Origin: Pseudomonadota bacterium
Lineage (GTDB): Bacteria; Pseudomonadota; Gammaproteobacteria; Steroidobacterales; Steroidobacteraceae
DNA length: 64,000 bases
Direction: 5' to 3'
Assembly (NCBI GenBank): GCA_037200975.1
Contig: JBBCGI010000001.1
Span: 4,299,716-4,363,715, forward strand
The first letter of the stretch is position 1. Each line of letters opens with the position of its first letter. Below are positions 16,635 to 25,778 of this stretch, in pieces. Under the pieces are notes generated by a model. The model saw only the letters and a program-made list of their open reading frames with translations, made no database searches and was not told the DNA's origin. A program made the translations under genes and the position numbers.

Positions 16635-17045
16635 ATGCCCATGAACATCGATCAATACGTAGGCGTACACGCAGCGGCACTCGACGTGCGCGCGAAACGC
16701 GGCGAATTGATCGCCAACAATCTCGCGAACGCAGACACACCGGGCTACCAGGCGCGTGACATCGATTTCCGCCAGGCCATGGCGCGCGCCTCTGGTGCCG
16801 CGACCAACGGCGTCACCTTGTCGACCACGCAGGCCGGGCACATCGGCGGCGCCACGTCGGCCGATGCGGCCACGAACCCGGATCTCAAATACCGCACGCC
16901 ACTCGCACCGGCCCTCGACGGCAACACCGTCGATGCGCAGATCGAGCAGGCCTCGTTCGCCGAGAACGCCGTGCGTTACCAGGCGACGCTCACGTTCCTG
17001 AACTCCAAATTTCGCGGTCTGCTGACCGCCATCCTCGGCAGCTGA
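16635..17045 (+). CDS. flgB: Flagellar basal-body rod protein FlgB
   Basis: FlgB is the proximal rod subunit. It has 136 residues, begins MPMNIDQY and carries the rod-protein signature ANNLANADTPGYQARDIDF near residues 30-50. GAGGAG precedes the ATG. It is the first gene of the flgBCDEFGHIJ block, under a sigma-54 promoter, with flgC 13 bases downstream. Confidence 0.96.
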   Translation: MPMNIDQYVGVHAAALDVRAKRGELIANNLANADTPGYQARDIDFRQAMARASGAATNGVTLSTTQAGHIGGATSADAATNPDLKYRTPLAPALDGNTVDAQIEQASFAENAVRYQATLTFLNSKFRGLLTAILGS

Positions 17046-17058
17046 GGAATAGCTAACA

Positions 17059-17487
17059 ATGTCATCCTTCAAAGCCTTCGACATCGCCGGATCCGGCATG
17101 GCCGCGCAATCCGTGCGGCTCAACACCACCGCCAGCAATCTGGCGAACGCGGACAGCGTCGCGAGCACGCCGGCCGGTGTCTACAAGGCGCGCCATCCGA
17201 TCTTCGAGGCCGTCAAGGCCACGCTCGCCTCACAAGGCGCCGGCGAGCAGAGCGGACCTGCGGTCAAAGTGCGTGGCATCTACGAATCCACCGCGCCCGC
17301 GAACGCGCGTTACGAGCCGGGCAATCCGCTCGCCGACGCCAAGGGTTTCGTGTACGCGCCCGCCGTCAACGTGGTCGAGGAGATGGTCAACATGATCTCC
17401 GCCTCGCGCTCGTACCAGAACAACGTCGAAGTCATGAACACATCCAAAGAGCTGCTGCTGGCAACTCTGCGGCTCGGCCAAGGTTGA
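17059..17487 (+). CDS. flgC: Flagellar basal-body rod protein FlgC
   Basis: FlgC is a rod subunit of 142 residues. It has the N-terminal motif NTTASNLANADSVA and the C-terminal consensus VNVVEEMVNMISASRSYQNN shared by axial proteins. These two terminal helices form the packed coiled-coil core of the rod. It lies in the flgB operon, 13 bases after flgB and 12 before flgD. Confidence 0.97.
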   Translation: MSSFKAFDIAGSGMAAQSVRLNTTASNLANADSVASTPAGVYKARHPIFEAVKATLASQGAGEQSGPAVKVRGIYESTAPANARYEPGNPLADAKGFVYAPAVNVVEEMVNMISASRSYQNNVEVMNTSKELLLATLRLGQG

Positions 17488-17499
17488 TAGGAGACTCGT

Positions 17500-18210
17500 A
17501 TGGCAATCGACATGGATATCGTGAACGCCGCCATGGTGCGGCAGCGCTCGCCGGACGAGCTGGCGCACGCGAAGGCCGCCAACGCGGCGAATGCGAAGAA
17601 GACCGAACTCGGCCAGGACGACTTCCTGCAGCTGATGATCACGCAGCTGAAAAACCAGGATCCGTTCAAACCGCTCGATCCGTCGCAGTACGTCGGCCAG
17701 CTGGCGCAGTTCAGCTCGGTGTCGGGACTCAAGGAAATGAACACCTCGCTGACGGGCCTCACCGCCTCGCTGCGTGGCAACCAGGTGCTGGACGGCGCCG
17801 CCATGATCGGCCGCACCGTCGTCGCCGAGGGTAGTCAGGTCTATCTTCCGGAGGCCAGCGAAGACCGGGTCGGCATCGCCGGCGCCATCGAAGTGCCCAA
17901 GGGCACCAGTGCGTTGCAGCTCATCGTGAAGGACGCCAGCGGCGCGACCATCAAGACCGAGGCGCTCAACATCACGCCGGGCATGCGCGGCTTCGCGTGG
18001 GATGGCACGAACGACGCCGGTACCGCGGTCAAGGGCGGCGCGTACAAGGTCGAAATCCTCGCCAACGTCGCGGGAAAGAACGAATCACTCAAGACCAGCA
18101 TCGCCGCGGGCGTTTCGAGCGTCGCGCTCGATCCGGCCACCGGGGCGCTGCTGCTCGATACCGACACGCTCGGAGAAATTCCGATGAGCGACGTCGAACG
18201 CGTCCTCTGA
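17500..18210 (+). CDS. flgD: Flagellar hook cap protein FlgD
   Basis: FlgD forms the scaffold on which hook subunits polymerise and is later shed. The 236-residue protein has the N-terminal signature LGQDDFLQLMITQLKNQDP followed by PSQYVGQLAQFSSVSGL. A C-terminal FlgD Ig-like and Tudor-like region includes GMRGFAWDGTNDAGT. AGGAG sits close upstream of ATG 17500. It is followed by flgE, whose product it caps. Confidence 0.96.
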   Translation: MAIDMDIVNAAMVRQRSPDELAHAKAANAANAKKTELGQDDFLQLMITQLKNQDPFKPLDPSQYVGQLAQFSSVSGLKEMNTSLTGLTASLRGNQVLDGAAMIGRTVVAEGSQVYLPEASEDRVGIAGAIEVPKGTSALQLIVKDASGATIKTEALNITPGMRGFAWDGTNDAGTAVKGGAYKVEILANVAGKNESLKTSIAAGVSSVALDPATGALLLDTDTLGEIPMSDVERVL

Positions 18211-18250
18211 TCCGAATTCTCAAATACAAGTTTCGTAAGGAGATCTATCC

Positions 18251-19483
18251 ATGCCATTCCGCATAGCCCTCTCGGGCCTCAACGCCGCCCAGTCGGACCT
18301 CAACGTCACGGCGAACAACGTCGCCAACACCGCCACCAACGGCTTCAAGGGTTCGCGCGCAGAATTCGCCGACTTGTTCGCCGTGTCATTGCAGGGTGTG
18401 TCGTCCAACTCGAGCGGCAACGGCGTGCGTGTGTCCAACGTCGCGCAGCAGTTCGCCCAGGGCAACATCGAGTTCACCGAGTCGAACCTCGATCTCGCGA
18501 TCTCGGGCCAGGGTTTGTTCATCCTGTCCGATTCCGGCGCGCTGTCGTATTCACGCGCGGGAGCTTTTCAGGCCGATCGCAACGGCTACGTGGTCAATGC
18601 CGCGCAGCAGCGCCTGCAGGTCTATCCGCCGCTGGGCGCGGGTGGTTTCAACACCGGCGGTCTGTCCGACCTGCGTTTGCAGACCACGGATGCGGCCCCG
18701 CAGGCCACCAGCGAAGTCGAGTACGTGCTCAACCTGCCGGCCAACGCCGTTCCGCCCGCGATCACACCTTTCGATCCGAACGATCCGAACACCTTCAACC
18801 AGGCGACCTCGCTGACACTGTTCGACTCGCTCGGCGCCGCGCATACCGGCACCTTGTATTTCACCAAGACGGCCAACCCGAACGAATGGAACTCACGTCT
18901 GTACATCGACGGCACCCCCGTCGACGGCGGCGTGCCCGGCGCATCGATCACGATGCAGTACACGAACGTGGGCGGGCTCACCGCACCGGCGGGCGGTCTG
19001 GCCGTGTTTCCGCCGTACACGCCGGCCACCGGCGCCGCCAACATGGACGTCACCGTGGATCTTTCCCGCTCGACGCAGTTCGGCGCGAATTTCGCGGTCA
19101 ATTCCGTCACGCAGGACGGTTTCACCACCGGCCGCCTCATCGGCATCGACATCAACGAAACCGGCGTCGTGCAGGCGCGGTTCACCAACGGCCGCTCGCA
19201 GCCGCTCGGCCAGATCGCCATCGCGAACTTCGCCAACGTGCAGGGCCTGCAGCAGCTCGGCAACACGCAATGGGCCGAGACCTTCGCCTCCGGCCAGGCA
19301 TTACGCGGCCAGGCCGGCAACTCGGGCTTCGGCCTGGTGCAGTCGGGCGCGCTCGAGGCCTCCAACGTCGACATCACCGAAGAGCTCGTGAAGATGATCA
19401 CCGCGCAGCGCAACTTCCAGGCGAACGCGCAGATGATCTCCACGGCCGACCAGGTGACGCAGTCCATCATCAATATCCGCTGA
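18251..19483 (+). CDS. flgE: Flagellar hook protein FlgE
   Basis: FlgE is the subunit of the universal-joint hook. It has 410 residues, starting MPFRIALSGLNAAQSDLNV with the rod/hook motif NNVANTATNGFKGSRAEFAD. The variable middle carries surface domains D1-D2, and the C-terminal SNVDITEELVKMITAQRNFQ is the conserved axial helix. A strong AAGGAG lies upstream. The length is typical for hooks. Confidence 0.97.
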   Translation: MPFRIALSGLNAAQSDLNVTANNVANTATNGFKGSRAEFADLFAVSLQGVSSNSSGNGVRVSNVAQQFAQGNIEFTESNLDLAISGQGLFILSDSGALSYSRAGAFQADRNGYVVNAAQQRLQVYPPLGAGGFNTGGLSDLRLQTTDAAPQATSEVEYVLNLPANAVPPAITPFDPNDPNTFNQATSLTLFDSLGAAHTGTLYFTKTANPNEWNSRLYIDGTPVDGGVPGASITMQYTNVGGLTAPAGGLAVFPPYTPATGAANMDVTVDLSRSTQFGANFAVNSVTQDGFTTGRLIGIDINETGVVQARFTNGRSQPLGQIAIANFANVQGLQQLGNTQWAETFASGQALRGQAGNSGFGLVQSGALEASNVDITEELVKMITAQRNFQANAQMISTADQVTQSIINIR

Positions 19484-19508
19484 GGATAAAGGTAGCTAGG
19501 CACAAACC

Positions 19509-20249
19509 ATGGACCGCATGCTCTACGTGGCGATGTCGGGTGCGAAGGAAACGCTTCGCGCCCAGGCCGTCAACAACCACAACCTCGCGAACGCGAGCAC
19601 GACCGGCTTTCGCGCCGATCTGGCCGCGTTCCAGAGCCGCGCGGTCGATGGCTCGGGTTACGCCTCGCGTGTCTATACGCAGAGCGCCAGCACCGGCTGG
19701 GACCACAAGCAGGGTGCGATGCTGACCAGCGGCCGCGATCTCGATATCGCGGTCAACGGTCCGGGCTGGATCGCGGTGCAGGGCGCCGACGGCAAAGAGG
19801 CCTACACGCGCGCCGGCGACCTGCAGGTCGATGCCACCGGTCAGCTCACCACCGGCACCGGTCACCCCGTCCTCGGCGACGGCGGCCCGATCGTGATCCC
19901 GCCGTATTCGTCCATTTTTTTCGCCGCCGACGGATCGATCTCGATCGTCGCGCAGGGCCAGACCCCCCAGACCACCTCGACCATCGGCCGCGTCAAGCTC
20001 GTCAATCCGCCCAACGATCAGATCGATCGCGGCGATGACGGCCTGTTCCGCATGAAAGACGGCAGCAATCCGCCGGCCGACGCGGCCGTGCAGATCGGCT
20101 CGGGTGTGCTCGAGTCGAGCAACGTCAACGCCGCCGAAGCCATGGTCAACATGATCGAGCTCGCGCGCCATTTCGAAATGCAGGTCAAGGCCATCCGCAC
20201 CGCCGAGGAAAATGCCACGGCGGCGCAGCAGCTGATGCGCCTCGGCTAA
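19509..20249 (+). CDS. flgF: Flagellar basal-body rod protein FlgF
   Basis: FlgF is a proximal rod protein of 246 residues. It begins MDRMLYVAMSGAKETLRAQAVNNHNLANASTTGF in family style, has the internal hook-like beta domain (LDIAVNGPGWIAVQ) and ends with the axial motif SNVNAAEAMVNMIELARHFE. It is paralogous to flgG immediately downstream (24 bases), as in most proteobacteria. Confidence 0.97.
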   Translation: MDRMLYVAMSGAKETLRAQAVNNHNLANASTTGFRADLAAFQSRAVDGSGYASRVYTQSASTGWDHKQGAMLTSGRDLDIAVNGPGWIAVQGADGKEAYTRAGDLQVDATGQLTTGTGHPVLGDGGPIVIPPYSSIFFAADGSISIVAQGQTPQTTSTIGRVKLVNPPNDQIDRGDDGLFRMKDGSNPPADAAVQIGSGVLESSNVNAAEAMVNMIELARHFEMQVKAIRTAEENATAAQQLMRLG

Positions 20250-20272
20250 CTCAAGGTTATTAGGAGTCGATC

Positions 20273-21058
20273 ATGAATCCAGCACTATGGGCAGCCAAGA
20301 CCGGTCTCGACGCGCAGCAGACGCGCCTCGCTGTCACGTCCAACAACCTTGCCAACGTCAGCACCGCCGGCTTCAAGAAAGGCCGCGCCGTGTTCGAGGA
20401 CCTGCTGTACCAGAACCTGCGCCAGGTCGGCGGCTCGACCTCGCAGGACACCCAGGCGCCGACCGGCCTGCACCTCGGCACGGGCGTGCGCGTGGTCGCG
20501 ACGGAAAAGATCTACACGCAGGGCGGTTTCTCGCAGACCGACAATGCGTTCGACGTGGCCATCGAAGGCCGCGGCTTCTTCCAGATCCAGATGCCCGATG
20601 GCAGCACCGCCTACACGCGCGACGGCAACTTCCAGTTGAACGCGCAGGGCCAGATGGTGACCTCGAGCGGTTACGTGTTGCAGCCGGGCATTTCGATTCC
20701 CGACGGCACGCAGTCGGTCACGATTGGCCGCGACGGCGTGGTCAGCGCGCGTGTCGGCGGCCAGGACACCCCCGTGCAGGTGGGACAGCTGCAGCTCACG
20801 GACTTCATCAACCCGGCCGGCCTCGAGCCGCTGGGCCAGAACCTGCTGGCCGAGTCGGTCGCGAGCGGCCCGGCGCAGACGGGCACCGCCGGCCAGAACG
20901 GTCTCGGCACGACGCTGCAGGGCTTCTTCGAATCCTCGAACGTCAACGTCGTGGAAGAACTCGTGAACATGATCGAGACGCAGCGCGCCTATGAAATGAA
21001 CTCGAAGGCGATCTCGACCACCGACCAGATGCTCGAATACGTCAACAACCAGCTGTAA
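20273..21058 (+). CDS. flgG: Flagellar distal rod protein FlgG
   Basis: FlgG builds the distal rod. It has 261 residues, starting [20 protein letters not shown] with the signature [20 protein letters not shown]. It contains the [19 protein letters not shown] segment, diagnostic for FlgG, and ends with [20 protein letters not shown]. The distal rod length is set by the P and L rings encoded just downstream (flgH, flgI). Confidence 0.98.
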   Translation: MNPALWAAKTGLDAQQTRLAVTSNNLANVSTAGFKKGRAVFEDLLYQNLRQVGGSTSQDTQAPTGLHLGTGVRVVATEKIYTQGGFSQTDNAFDVAIEGRGFFQIQMPDGSTAYTRDGNFQLNAQGQMVTSSGYVLQPGISIPDGTQSVTIGRDGVVSARVGGQDTPVQVGQLQLTDFINPAGLEPLGQNLLAESVASGPAQTGTAGQNGLGTTLQGFFESSNVNVVEELVNMIETQRAYEMNSKAISTTDQMLEYVNNQL

Positions 21059-21077
21059 CGGCCCACGCTAACTACCC

Positions 21078-21779
21078 ATGAAAGACTCACTCGTTCGAGA
21101 AGCCATGCTGGCCCTCACCGTCGCGGTGGCCGTGCTGCTGTCTGGCTGCTCGATGATGAACAGCCTGAAAGAAGACGACGGCCGCAATTTCGACGCGGCC
21201 TGGCCCGACATCTCCGACGCGCCGGCGCCGCTGGCCGGCGCCATCTACGCGCAGGGCACGGAAGTTTCGCTGTGGAACAACGTCACCGCGCGCAACGTCG
21301 GCGATACGCTGACCGTGACGCTGGCGGAAAGCACGGAGGCGGAGAAGAACGCCACCACCAGCACCAACAAGGCGACCGATGCCGCGCTGACCGGTCCCAC
21401 GATTCTCGGCCGTCCCATCACCATGAACGGCACGCCGATCCTCGAAGGCTCGATCGGCAATTCCTCCACCTTCGCCGGCACCGGCGCTGCGACCCAGAGC
21501 AACAAACTAGACGGCTACATCACCGTGACCGTCGCCAAGCGCCTGTCGAATGGCAACCTCGTCGTGCGCGGCCAGAAATGGATCGCGATCAACTCCGGCC
21601 GCGAGTTCGTGCGCCTGCAGGGCGTCGTGCGGCCGAGCGACATCGCGCCGGACAACACCGTCGTTTCCTGGCGCGTCGCCGACGCCTACATCTCCTATGG
21701 CGGGCAGGGCACGGTGGCTAACGCCGCGAAGCCCGGCTGGCTGTACCGCTTCTTCAACTCGCCGAAGACGCCGTTCTGA
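21078..21779 (+). CDS. flgH: Flagellar L-ring protein FlgH
   Basis: FlgH is the outer-membrane lipoprotein of the L ring. It has 233 residues, a lipoprotein signal peptide with lipobox LLSGC near residue 24, and the family motifs [18 protein letters not shown] and [13 protein letters not shown]. The ring-forming C-terminal segment has [14 protein letters not shown] and the conserved final RFF. It is in operon with flgG and flgI. Confidence 0.96.
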   Translation: MKDSLVREAMLALTVAVAVLLSGCSMMNSLKEDDGRNFDAAWPDISDAPAPLAGAIYAQGTEVSLWNNVTARNVGDTLTVTLAESTEAEKNATTSTNKATDAALTGPTILGRPITMNGTPILEGSIGNSSTFAGTGAATQSNKLDGYITVTVAKRLSNGNLVVRGQKWIAINSGREFVRLQGVVRPSDIAPDNTVVSWRVADAYISYGGQGTVANAAKPGWLYRFFNSPKTPF

Positions 21780-21793
21780 ACAGGATGAACCTC

Positions 21794-22933
21794 ATGCGCC
21801 GCCGCCTTCGTTTTCCCGCTTTCGAATCCCTCAACGTCTTCGCCGCCGTCTGCGCGGCGTTGTTCCTGTTGCTCGCGTCGCTCGCGAAAGCGGACCGCGT
21901 CAAGGATCTCGCCTCCGTACAAGGAGTGCGGCCGAACCAGCTCATGGGCTACGGCCTCGTGGTCGGTCTCGACGGCACCGGCGACCAGACCAGCCAGGCG
22001 CCGTTCACCATCCAGAGCATCAAGAACATGCTGGTGCGCTTCGGCGTCACCATTCCGGCCAACACGAATCCGCAGCTGAAGAACGTGGCGGCGGTGACGG
22101 TGAATGCGGATCTGCCGGCGTTCGCCAAACCCGGCCAGCAGATCGACATCACGGTTTCCTCGATCGGCAATGCCAAGTCGCTGCGCGGCGGCACGCTGAT
22201 CATGACTCCGATGCGCGGCGTCGATGGCCAGGTGTATGCGATCGCGCAGGGCAACCTGGTGGTGTCCGGTTTCGGTGTGCAGGGCCAGGACGGTTCGCGC
22301 ATCGTCGTCAACGTGCCCTCGGCGGGCCGCATCCCGAACGGCGCCACGGTCGAAAAGGAAGTCGTCAGCGGCTTCACCTCCGATCCATTCGTCATGCTCA
22401 ACCTGCACGTGCCGGATTTCACCACCTCGGCGCACCTGGTCGAGGGCATCAACAAGTTGTTAGGCGACGGGACGGCGCAGTCGATCGACAGCGTGTCGGT
22501 CAAGGTGGCGGCTCCCGCGGACCCCAACCAGCGCACGGCGTATCTCGCCACGCTCGAGGCCATCGAGATCGAGCCGGGCGACGCGCCCGCGCGTGTGATC
22601 GTGAATTCCCGCACCGGCACCGTGGTCATCGGCTCGCGCGTGCGCGTGCAACCGGCGGCGGTGTCGCACGGCTCGCTCACCGTGACGATCACCGAACGCG
22701 CCCAGGTGAGCCAGCCCAATGAATTCTCGCAGGGCCAGACCGTGGTCGTGCCCCAGAGCGGCATCTCCGTGGCGCAGCCCGAGGCGCGCATGTTCGTGTT
22801 CGACGCCGGCGTCGATCTCAACGACATCGTCCGGGCCGTGAACCAGGTGGGCGCCGCTCCCGGCGATCTGGTCGCGATTCTCGAAGCACTCAAGGAGTCC
22901 GGCGCGTTGCGCGCCGAGCTCATCGTCATCTAG
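21794..22933 (+). CDS. flgI: Flagellar P-ring protein FlgI
   Basis: FlgI assembles the periplasmic P ring around the distal rod. The protein of about 379 residues has a Sec signal peptide (hydrophobic core around residues 13-28, cleavage after AKA). The mature start is [20 protein letters not shown], which is highly conserved. ATG 21794 has AGGA eight bases upstream, whereas ATG 21785 has no ribosome site. The C-terminal [20 protein letters not shown] is typical. FlgA, needed for its assembly, is encoded at the other side of the divergent promoter. Confidence 0.96.
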   Translation: MRRRLRFPAFESLNVFAAVCAALFLLLASLAKADRVKDLASVQGVRPNQLMGYGLVVGLDGTGDQTSQAPFTIQSIKNMLVRFGVTIPANTNPQLKNVAAVTVNADLPAFAKPGQQIDITVSSIGNAKSLRGGTLIMTPMRGVDGQVYAIAQGNLVVSGFGVQGQDGSRIVVNVPSAGRIPNGATVEKEVVSGFTSDPFVMLNLHVPDFTTSAHLVEGINKLLGDGTAQSIDSVSVKVAAPADPNQRTAYLATLEAIEIEPGDAPARVIVNSRTGTVVIGSRVRVQPAAVSHGSLTVTITERAQVSQPNEFSQGQTVVVPQSGISVAQPEARMFVFDAGVDLNDIVRAVNQVGAAPGDLVAILEALKESGALRAELIVI

Positions 22934-22942
22934 GCATTCAAG

Positions 22943-23878
22943 ATGGCGATCTCGATAGGCCCACAAAATGGTGTCGATCCGCTGCGCAACACCGTGCGTC
23001 CGGATTCCAAAGTCGATGCCAACGACTTCAAACACTTCAGCGCGCTGCGCAAGAGCGCGCGCGCCGACGATCCGTCGGCATTGCGCGAGGTCGCGCGCCA
23101 GTTCGAAAGCATCTTCACCAAGATGATGCTCGACGGCATGCGCAAGGCGAGCTTCGGCGATCCGCTGTTCGGCAGCGACCAGGCCGACATGTACCAGGAC
23201 ATGATGGACGATCAGCTGTCCGTCGAGATGTCGCAGGGCAAGGGGCTCGGGCTCGCCGACCTGCTGATCAAACAGTTGAGCCACGGCGCGAACATGAAAT
23301 CGCCCGATGAACTCGCGGTACCGGGCGCCGAGAAAGCGCTGCCGATCACCGATGATACGAAGCAGAAATTCATCGAGACGATCATGCCGCAGGCCCAGAC
23401 CGCGGGGCGCGAGCTCGGAGTCGATCCGCGCGCCATCGTCGCGCAGGCCGCGCTCGAGACTGGCTGGGGTACTTCGAAACCGGCCGATGCGGCGGGTGGC
23501 AGCAACAATCTCTTCGGCATCAAAGCGGGCGGCCGCTGGCAGGGTGCCTCGGTTTCCTCATCGACGCAGGAATACACCGGCGGCGTGGCCAACGATGAAG
23601 TCGCCCGGTTCCGCGCCTACGCGTCCGAGTCGGACAGCATCAAGGATTACGTCGCTCTCTTACGCGACAACCCGCGCTACTCGGAGGCGCTCAACACCGG
23701 TGGCGACGTGCGCGCATTTGCGACGGCACTGCAGCGCGGCGGATACGCCACCGATCCGGATTATGCCAACAAACTCGTGTCGGTCGCGGAGCAGCTCGGC
23801 ATGCGGCAACCGATTGCCGGCCCGATCGAGGCAAGTCTCAAGACGAATGCGCCCAAGCCGATAACAGAGCAGTCGTAA
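22943..23878 (+). CDS. flgJ: Rod cap / peptidoglycan hydrolase FlgJ
   Basis: FlgJ has two domains. The N-terminal rod-capping domain (about 40-110) includes ALREVARQFESIFTKMMLDG and DMYQDMMDDQLS. The C-terminal glucosaminidase domain (about 150-290) includes AQAALETGWGTS, with the catalytic glutamate, and NNLFGIKAGGRW. It opens the peptidoglycan for the growing rod. At 311 residues it is the full-length bifunctional gammaproteobacterial form. The last 40 bases of the gene contain the sigma-28 promoter for flgKL. Confidence 0.96.
   Translation: MAISIGPQNGVDPLRNTVRPDSKVDANDFKHFSALRKSARADDPSALREVARQFESIFTKMMLDGMRKASFGDPLFGSDQADMYQDMMDDQLSVEMSQGKGLGLADLLIKQLSHGANMKSPDELAVPGAEKALPITDDTKQKFIETIMPQAQTAGRELGVDPRAIVAQAALETGWGTSKPADAAGGSNNLFGIKAGGRWQGASVSSSTQEYTGGVANDEVARFRAYASESDSIKDYVALLRDNPRYSEALNTGGDVRAFATALQRGGYATDPDYANKLVSVAEQLGMRQPIAGPIEASLKTNAPKPITEQS
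23838..23864 (+). promoter_or_regulatory. Sigma-28 promoter of flgKL, inside the end of flgJ
   Basis: TCAAG at 23838-23842 is followed by a perfect -10 GCCGATAA at 23857-23864 at the standard spacing (one mismatch from TAAAG in the -35). Predicted initiation is about 23871, leaving AAGGA before the flgK ATG at 23888. The junction genes can thus be raised when FliA becomes active, in addition to read-through from flgB. Confidence 0.8.
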
Positions 23879-23887
23879 GGAACATAC

Positions 23888-25777
23888 ATGCCTGACATGC
23901 TGGGAACCGGCCTATCCAGTCTGCGCGCGCTGCAACGCGCGCTGGACACGACGGCCCACAACATCGCCAACGTCTCGACGCCCGGTTACAGCCGGCAGCG
24001 CGCGGAATTCCAGACGCGTGTGCCGTCTTTGGTTGGCACCAGCTGGATCGGCAATGGCGTGAACACCAGCCAGGTGCGGCGCATCTATGACCAGTTCCTG
24101 ACCGCGCAGAGCCGCAGCAGCAGCGGCAATCTCGCACGCCTCGACGCCTTTGCGACGCAGGCGGAGCGGCTCGACAACATGCTGGGCGACACCACGAACG
24201 GCCTGTCGGCCTCGCTGCAGTCCTACACCGATGCGCTGAGCGAAGTGTCGAGCACGCCCGGATCCATCCCCGCGCGCCAGGTGTTGCTGTCGCAGGGCCG
24301 CGCGCTCGCGCAGCGGCTGCAGGATTACGACAAGCGCCTGCGCGACATGGCCACCGACGTCGACACGCGATTCGCCGGCGAAGCGCGCGAAGTGACGTTG
24401 CTGTCGCAGGGTATTGCGCGGCTCAACGGCGAAATTACCGTGGCCACGCAGAATGCCGGCCAGCCCCCCAACGATCTGCTCGATCAGCGCGATCGCCTGA
24501 TCGACGAGCTTTCGACCAAGGTGAGTGTCACCACGATCGCCGAGGGCGCCGGTACCGTCAACGTCTTCATCGGCAACGGCCAGCCGCTGGTGCTCGGCAC
24601 CACCGCATCGGAAATCACCACGGTCGTCGACCCCTACGATCCAGAACGCACCCAATTCGCCTTGAAAACCGCCACCGGCACGGTGGATATCTCGCGCGCC
24701 GTCTCGGGCGGCACGCTCGGCGGGCTGCTCGACTGGCGCCGCGAAATGCTCGAGCCGGCCCGCAACGAGCTCGGCCGCATCAGCCTCGCCATCGCGAGCC
24801 AGGTGAACGCGCAGCACCGCGAGGGCATGGACCTGAACGGCGCGCTGGGCGGAGATTTCTTCACGGTCGGCGCGGTCGGTGTCGACGACGTCACCACGAA
24901 CACCGGCACCGCGGCTCCGGCCGTGACGCGCACGAATATCGGCGCGATCACCGGGGGCGACTACGTGCTCGCGAACACCGGCAGCGGCTATACGCTGCGC
25001 CGCCAGGATACCGGCGCAACGGTCGCATTCACGGGCACCGGCACGCTTGCGGATCCGATCCTCGCCGATGGTCTGTCCATCGTGGTCGGGGCGGGCAGTG
25101 CGACCGGCGACCAATACATCATTCATCCGACGCGCGATGCGGTCCGCGGCTTCAATGTCGCGTTCACCGATCCCACACGCGTCGCCGCGGCCGCGCCAGT
25201 GCGCACCGCCGCGACGACCGGCAACGTCGGCAATGGCACGATCTCCGCGGGCGAAGTGCTCGATGCCACGAACGGGCAACTGCTGACGACGGCCAGCATC
25301 GTGTTCACCTCGGCCACGACCTACACCATCAACGGCGGCGCCGCGCAGACCTACACGCCCGGCAGCAACATCGACGCCAATGGCTGGCGCGTGCAGATCA
25401 ACGGCACGCCGGCGACCGGCGACACTTTCACCGTGCGCAGCAATGCGGGCGCCACCGGCGACAATCGTAATGCCTTCGCGCTGTCCGACGCGTTCGGCGC
25501 GGGGGTGATCGAAGGCGGCACGCTGTCGATCGCCAACGCGGTCGCGCGCCTCACCGCCGATGTGGGCCTGCAGACCAGCACGGCGCAAGTGAACCGCGAC
25601 GCGGAAGCCGCCGTGAACGCCGACGATCTCGACGCGCGCGACAGCGTGTCGGGCGTCAATCTCGACGAAGAGGCGGCCAACCTGCTGCGTTATCAGCAGG
25701 CCTACCAGGCCGCTGCCCAGGTCATCGCGACCGCCTCGAGCCTGTTCGATTCGCTGCTGAACGCCGTGAGGAGATAA
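23888..25777 (+). CDS. flgK: Flagellar hook-associated protein FlgK (HAP1)
   Basis: FlgK is the first hook-filament junction protein and a FlgN client. It has 629 residues. The N-terminus TGLSSLRALQRALDTTAHNIANVSTPGYSRQRA (positions about 5-38) and the C-terminal SGVNLDEEAANLLRYQQAYQ are conserved. The large middle region has repeated GDxYxIxPTR-like beta modules. One module (about 500-520, INGTPATGDTFTV) also occurs in FlgL. flgL starts after one base. Confidence 0.97.
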   Translation: MPDMLGTGLSSLRALQRALDTTAHNIANVSTPGYSRQRAEFQTRVPSLVGTSWIGNGVNTSQVRRIYDQFLTAQSRSSSGNLARLDAFATQAERLDNMLGDTTNGLSASLQSYTDALSEVSSTPGSIPARQVLLSQGRALAQRLQDYDKRLRDMATDVDTRFAGEAREVTLLSQGIARLNGEITVATQNAGQPPNDLLDQRDRLIDELSTKVSVTTIAEGAGTVNVFIGNGQPLVLGTTASEITTVVDPYDPERTQFALKTATGTVDISRAVSGGTLGGLLDWRREMLEPARNELGRISLAIASQVNAQHREGMDLNGALGGDFFTVGAVGVDDVTTNTGTAAPAVTRTNIGAITGGDYVLANTGSGYTLRRQDTGATVAFTGTGTLADPILADGLSIVVGAGSATGDQYIIHPTRDAVRGFNVAFTDPTRVAAAAPVRTAATTGNVGNGTISAGEVLDATNGQLLTTASIVFTSATTYTINGGAAQTYTPGSNIDANGWRVQINGTPATGDTFTVRSNAGATGDNRNAFALSDAFGAGVIEGGTLSIANAVARLTADVGLQTSTAQVNRDAEAAVNADDLDARDSVSGVNLDEEAANLLRYQQAYQAAAQVIATASSLFDSLLNAVRR

Positions 25778-25778
25778 C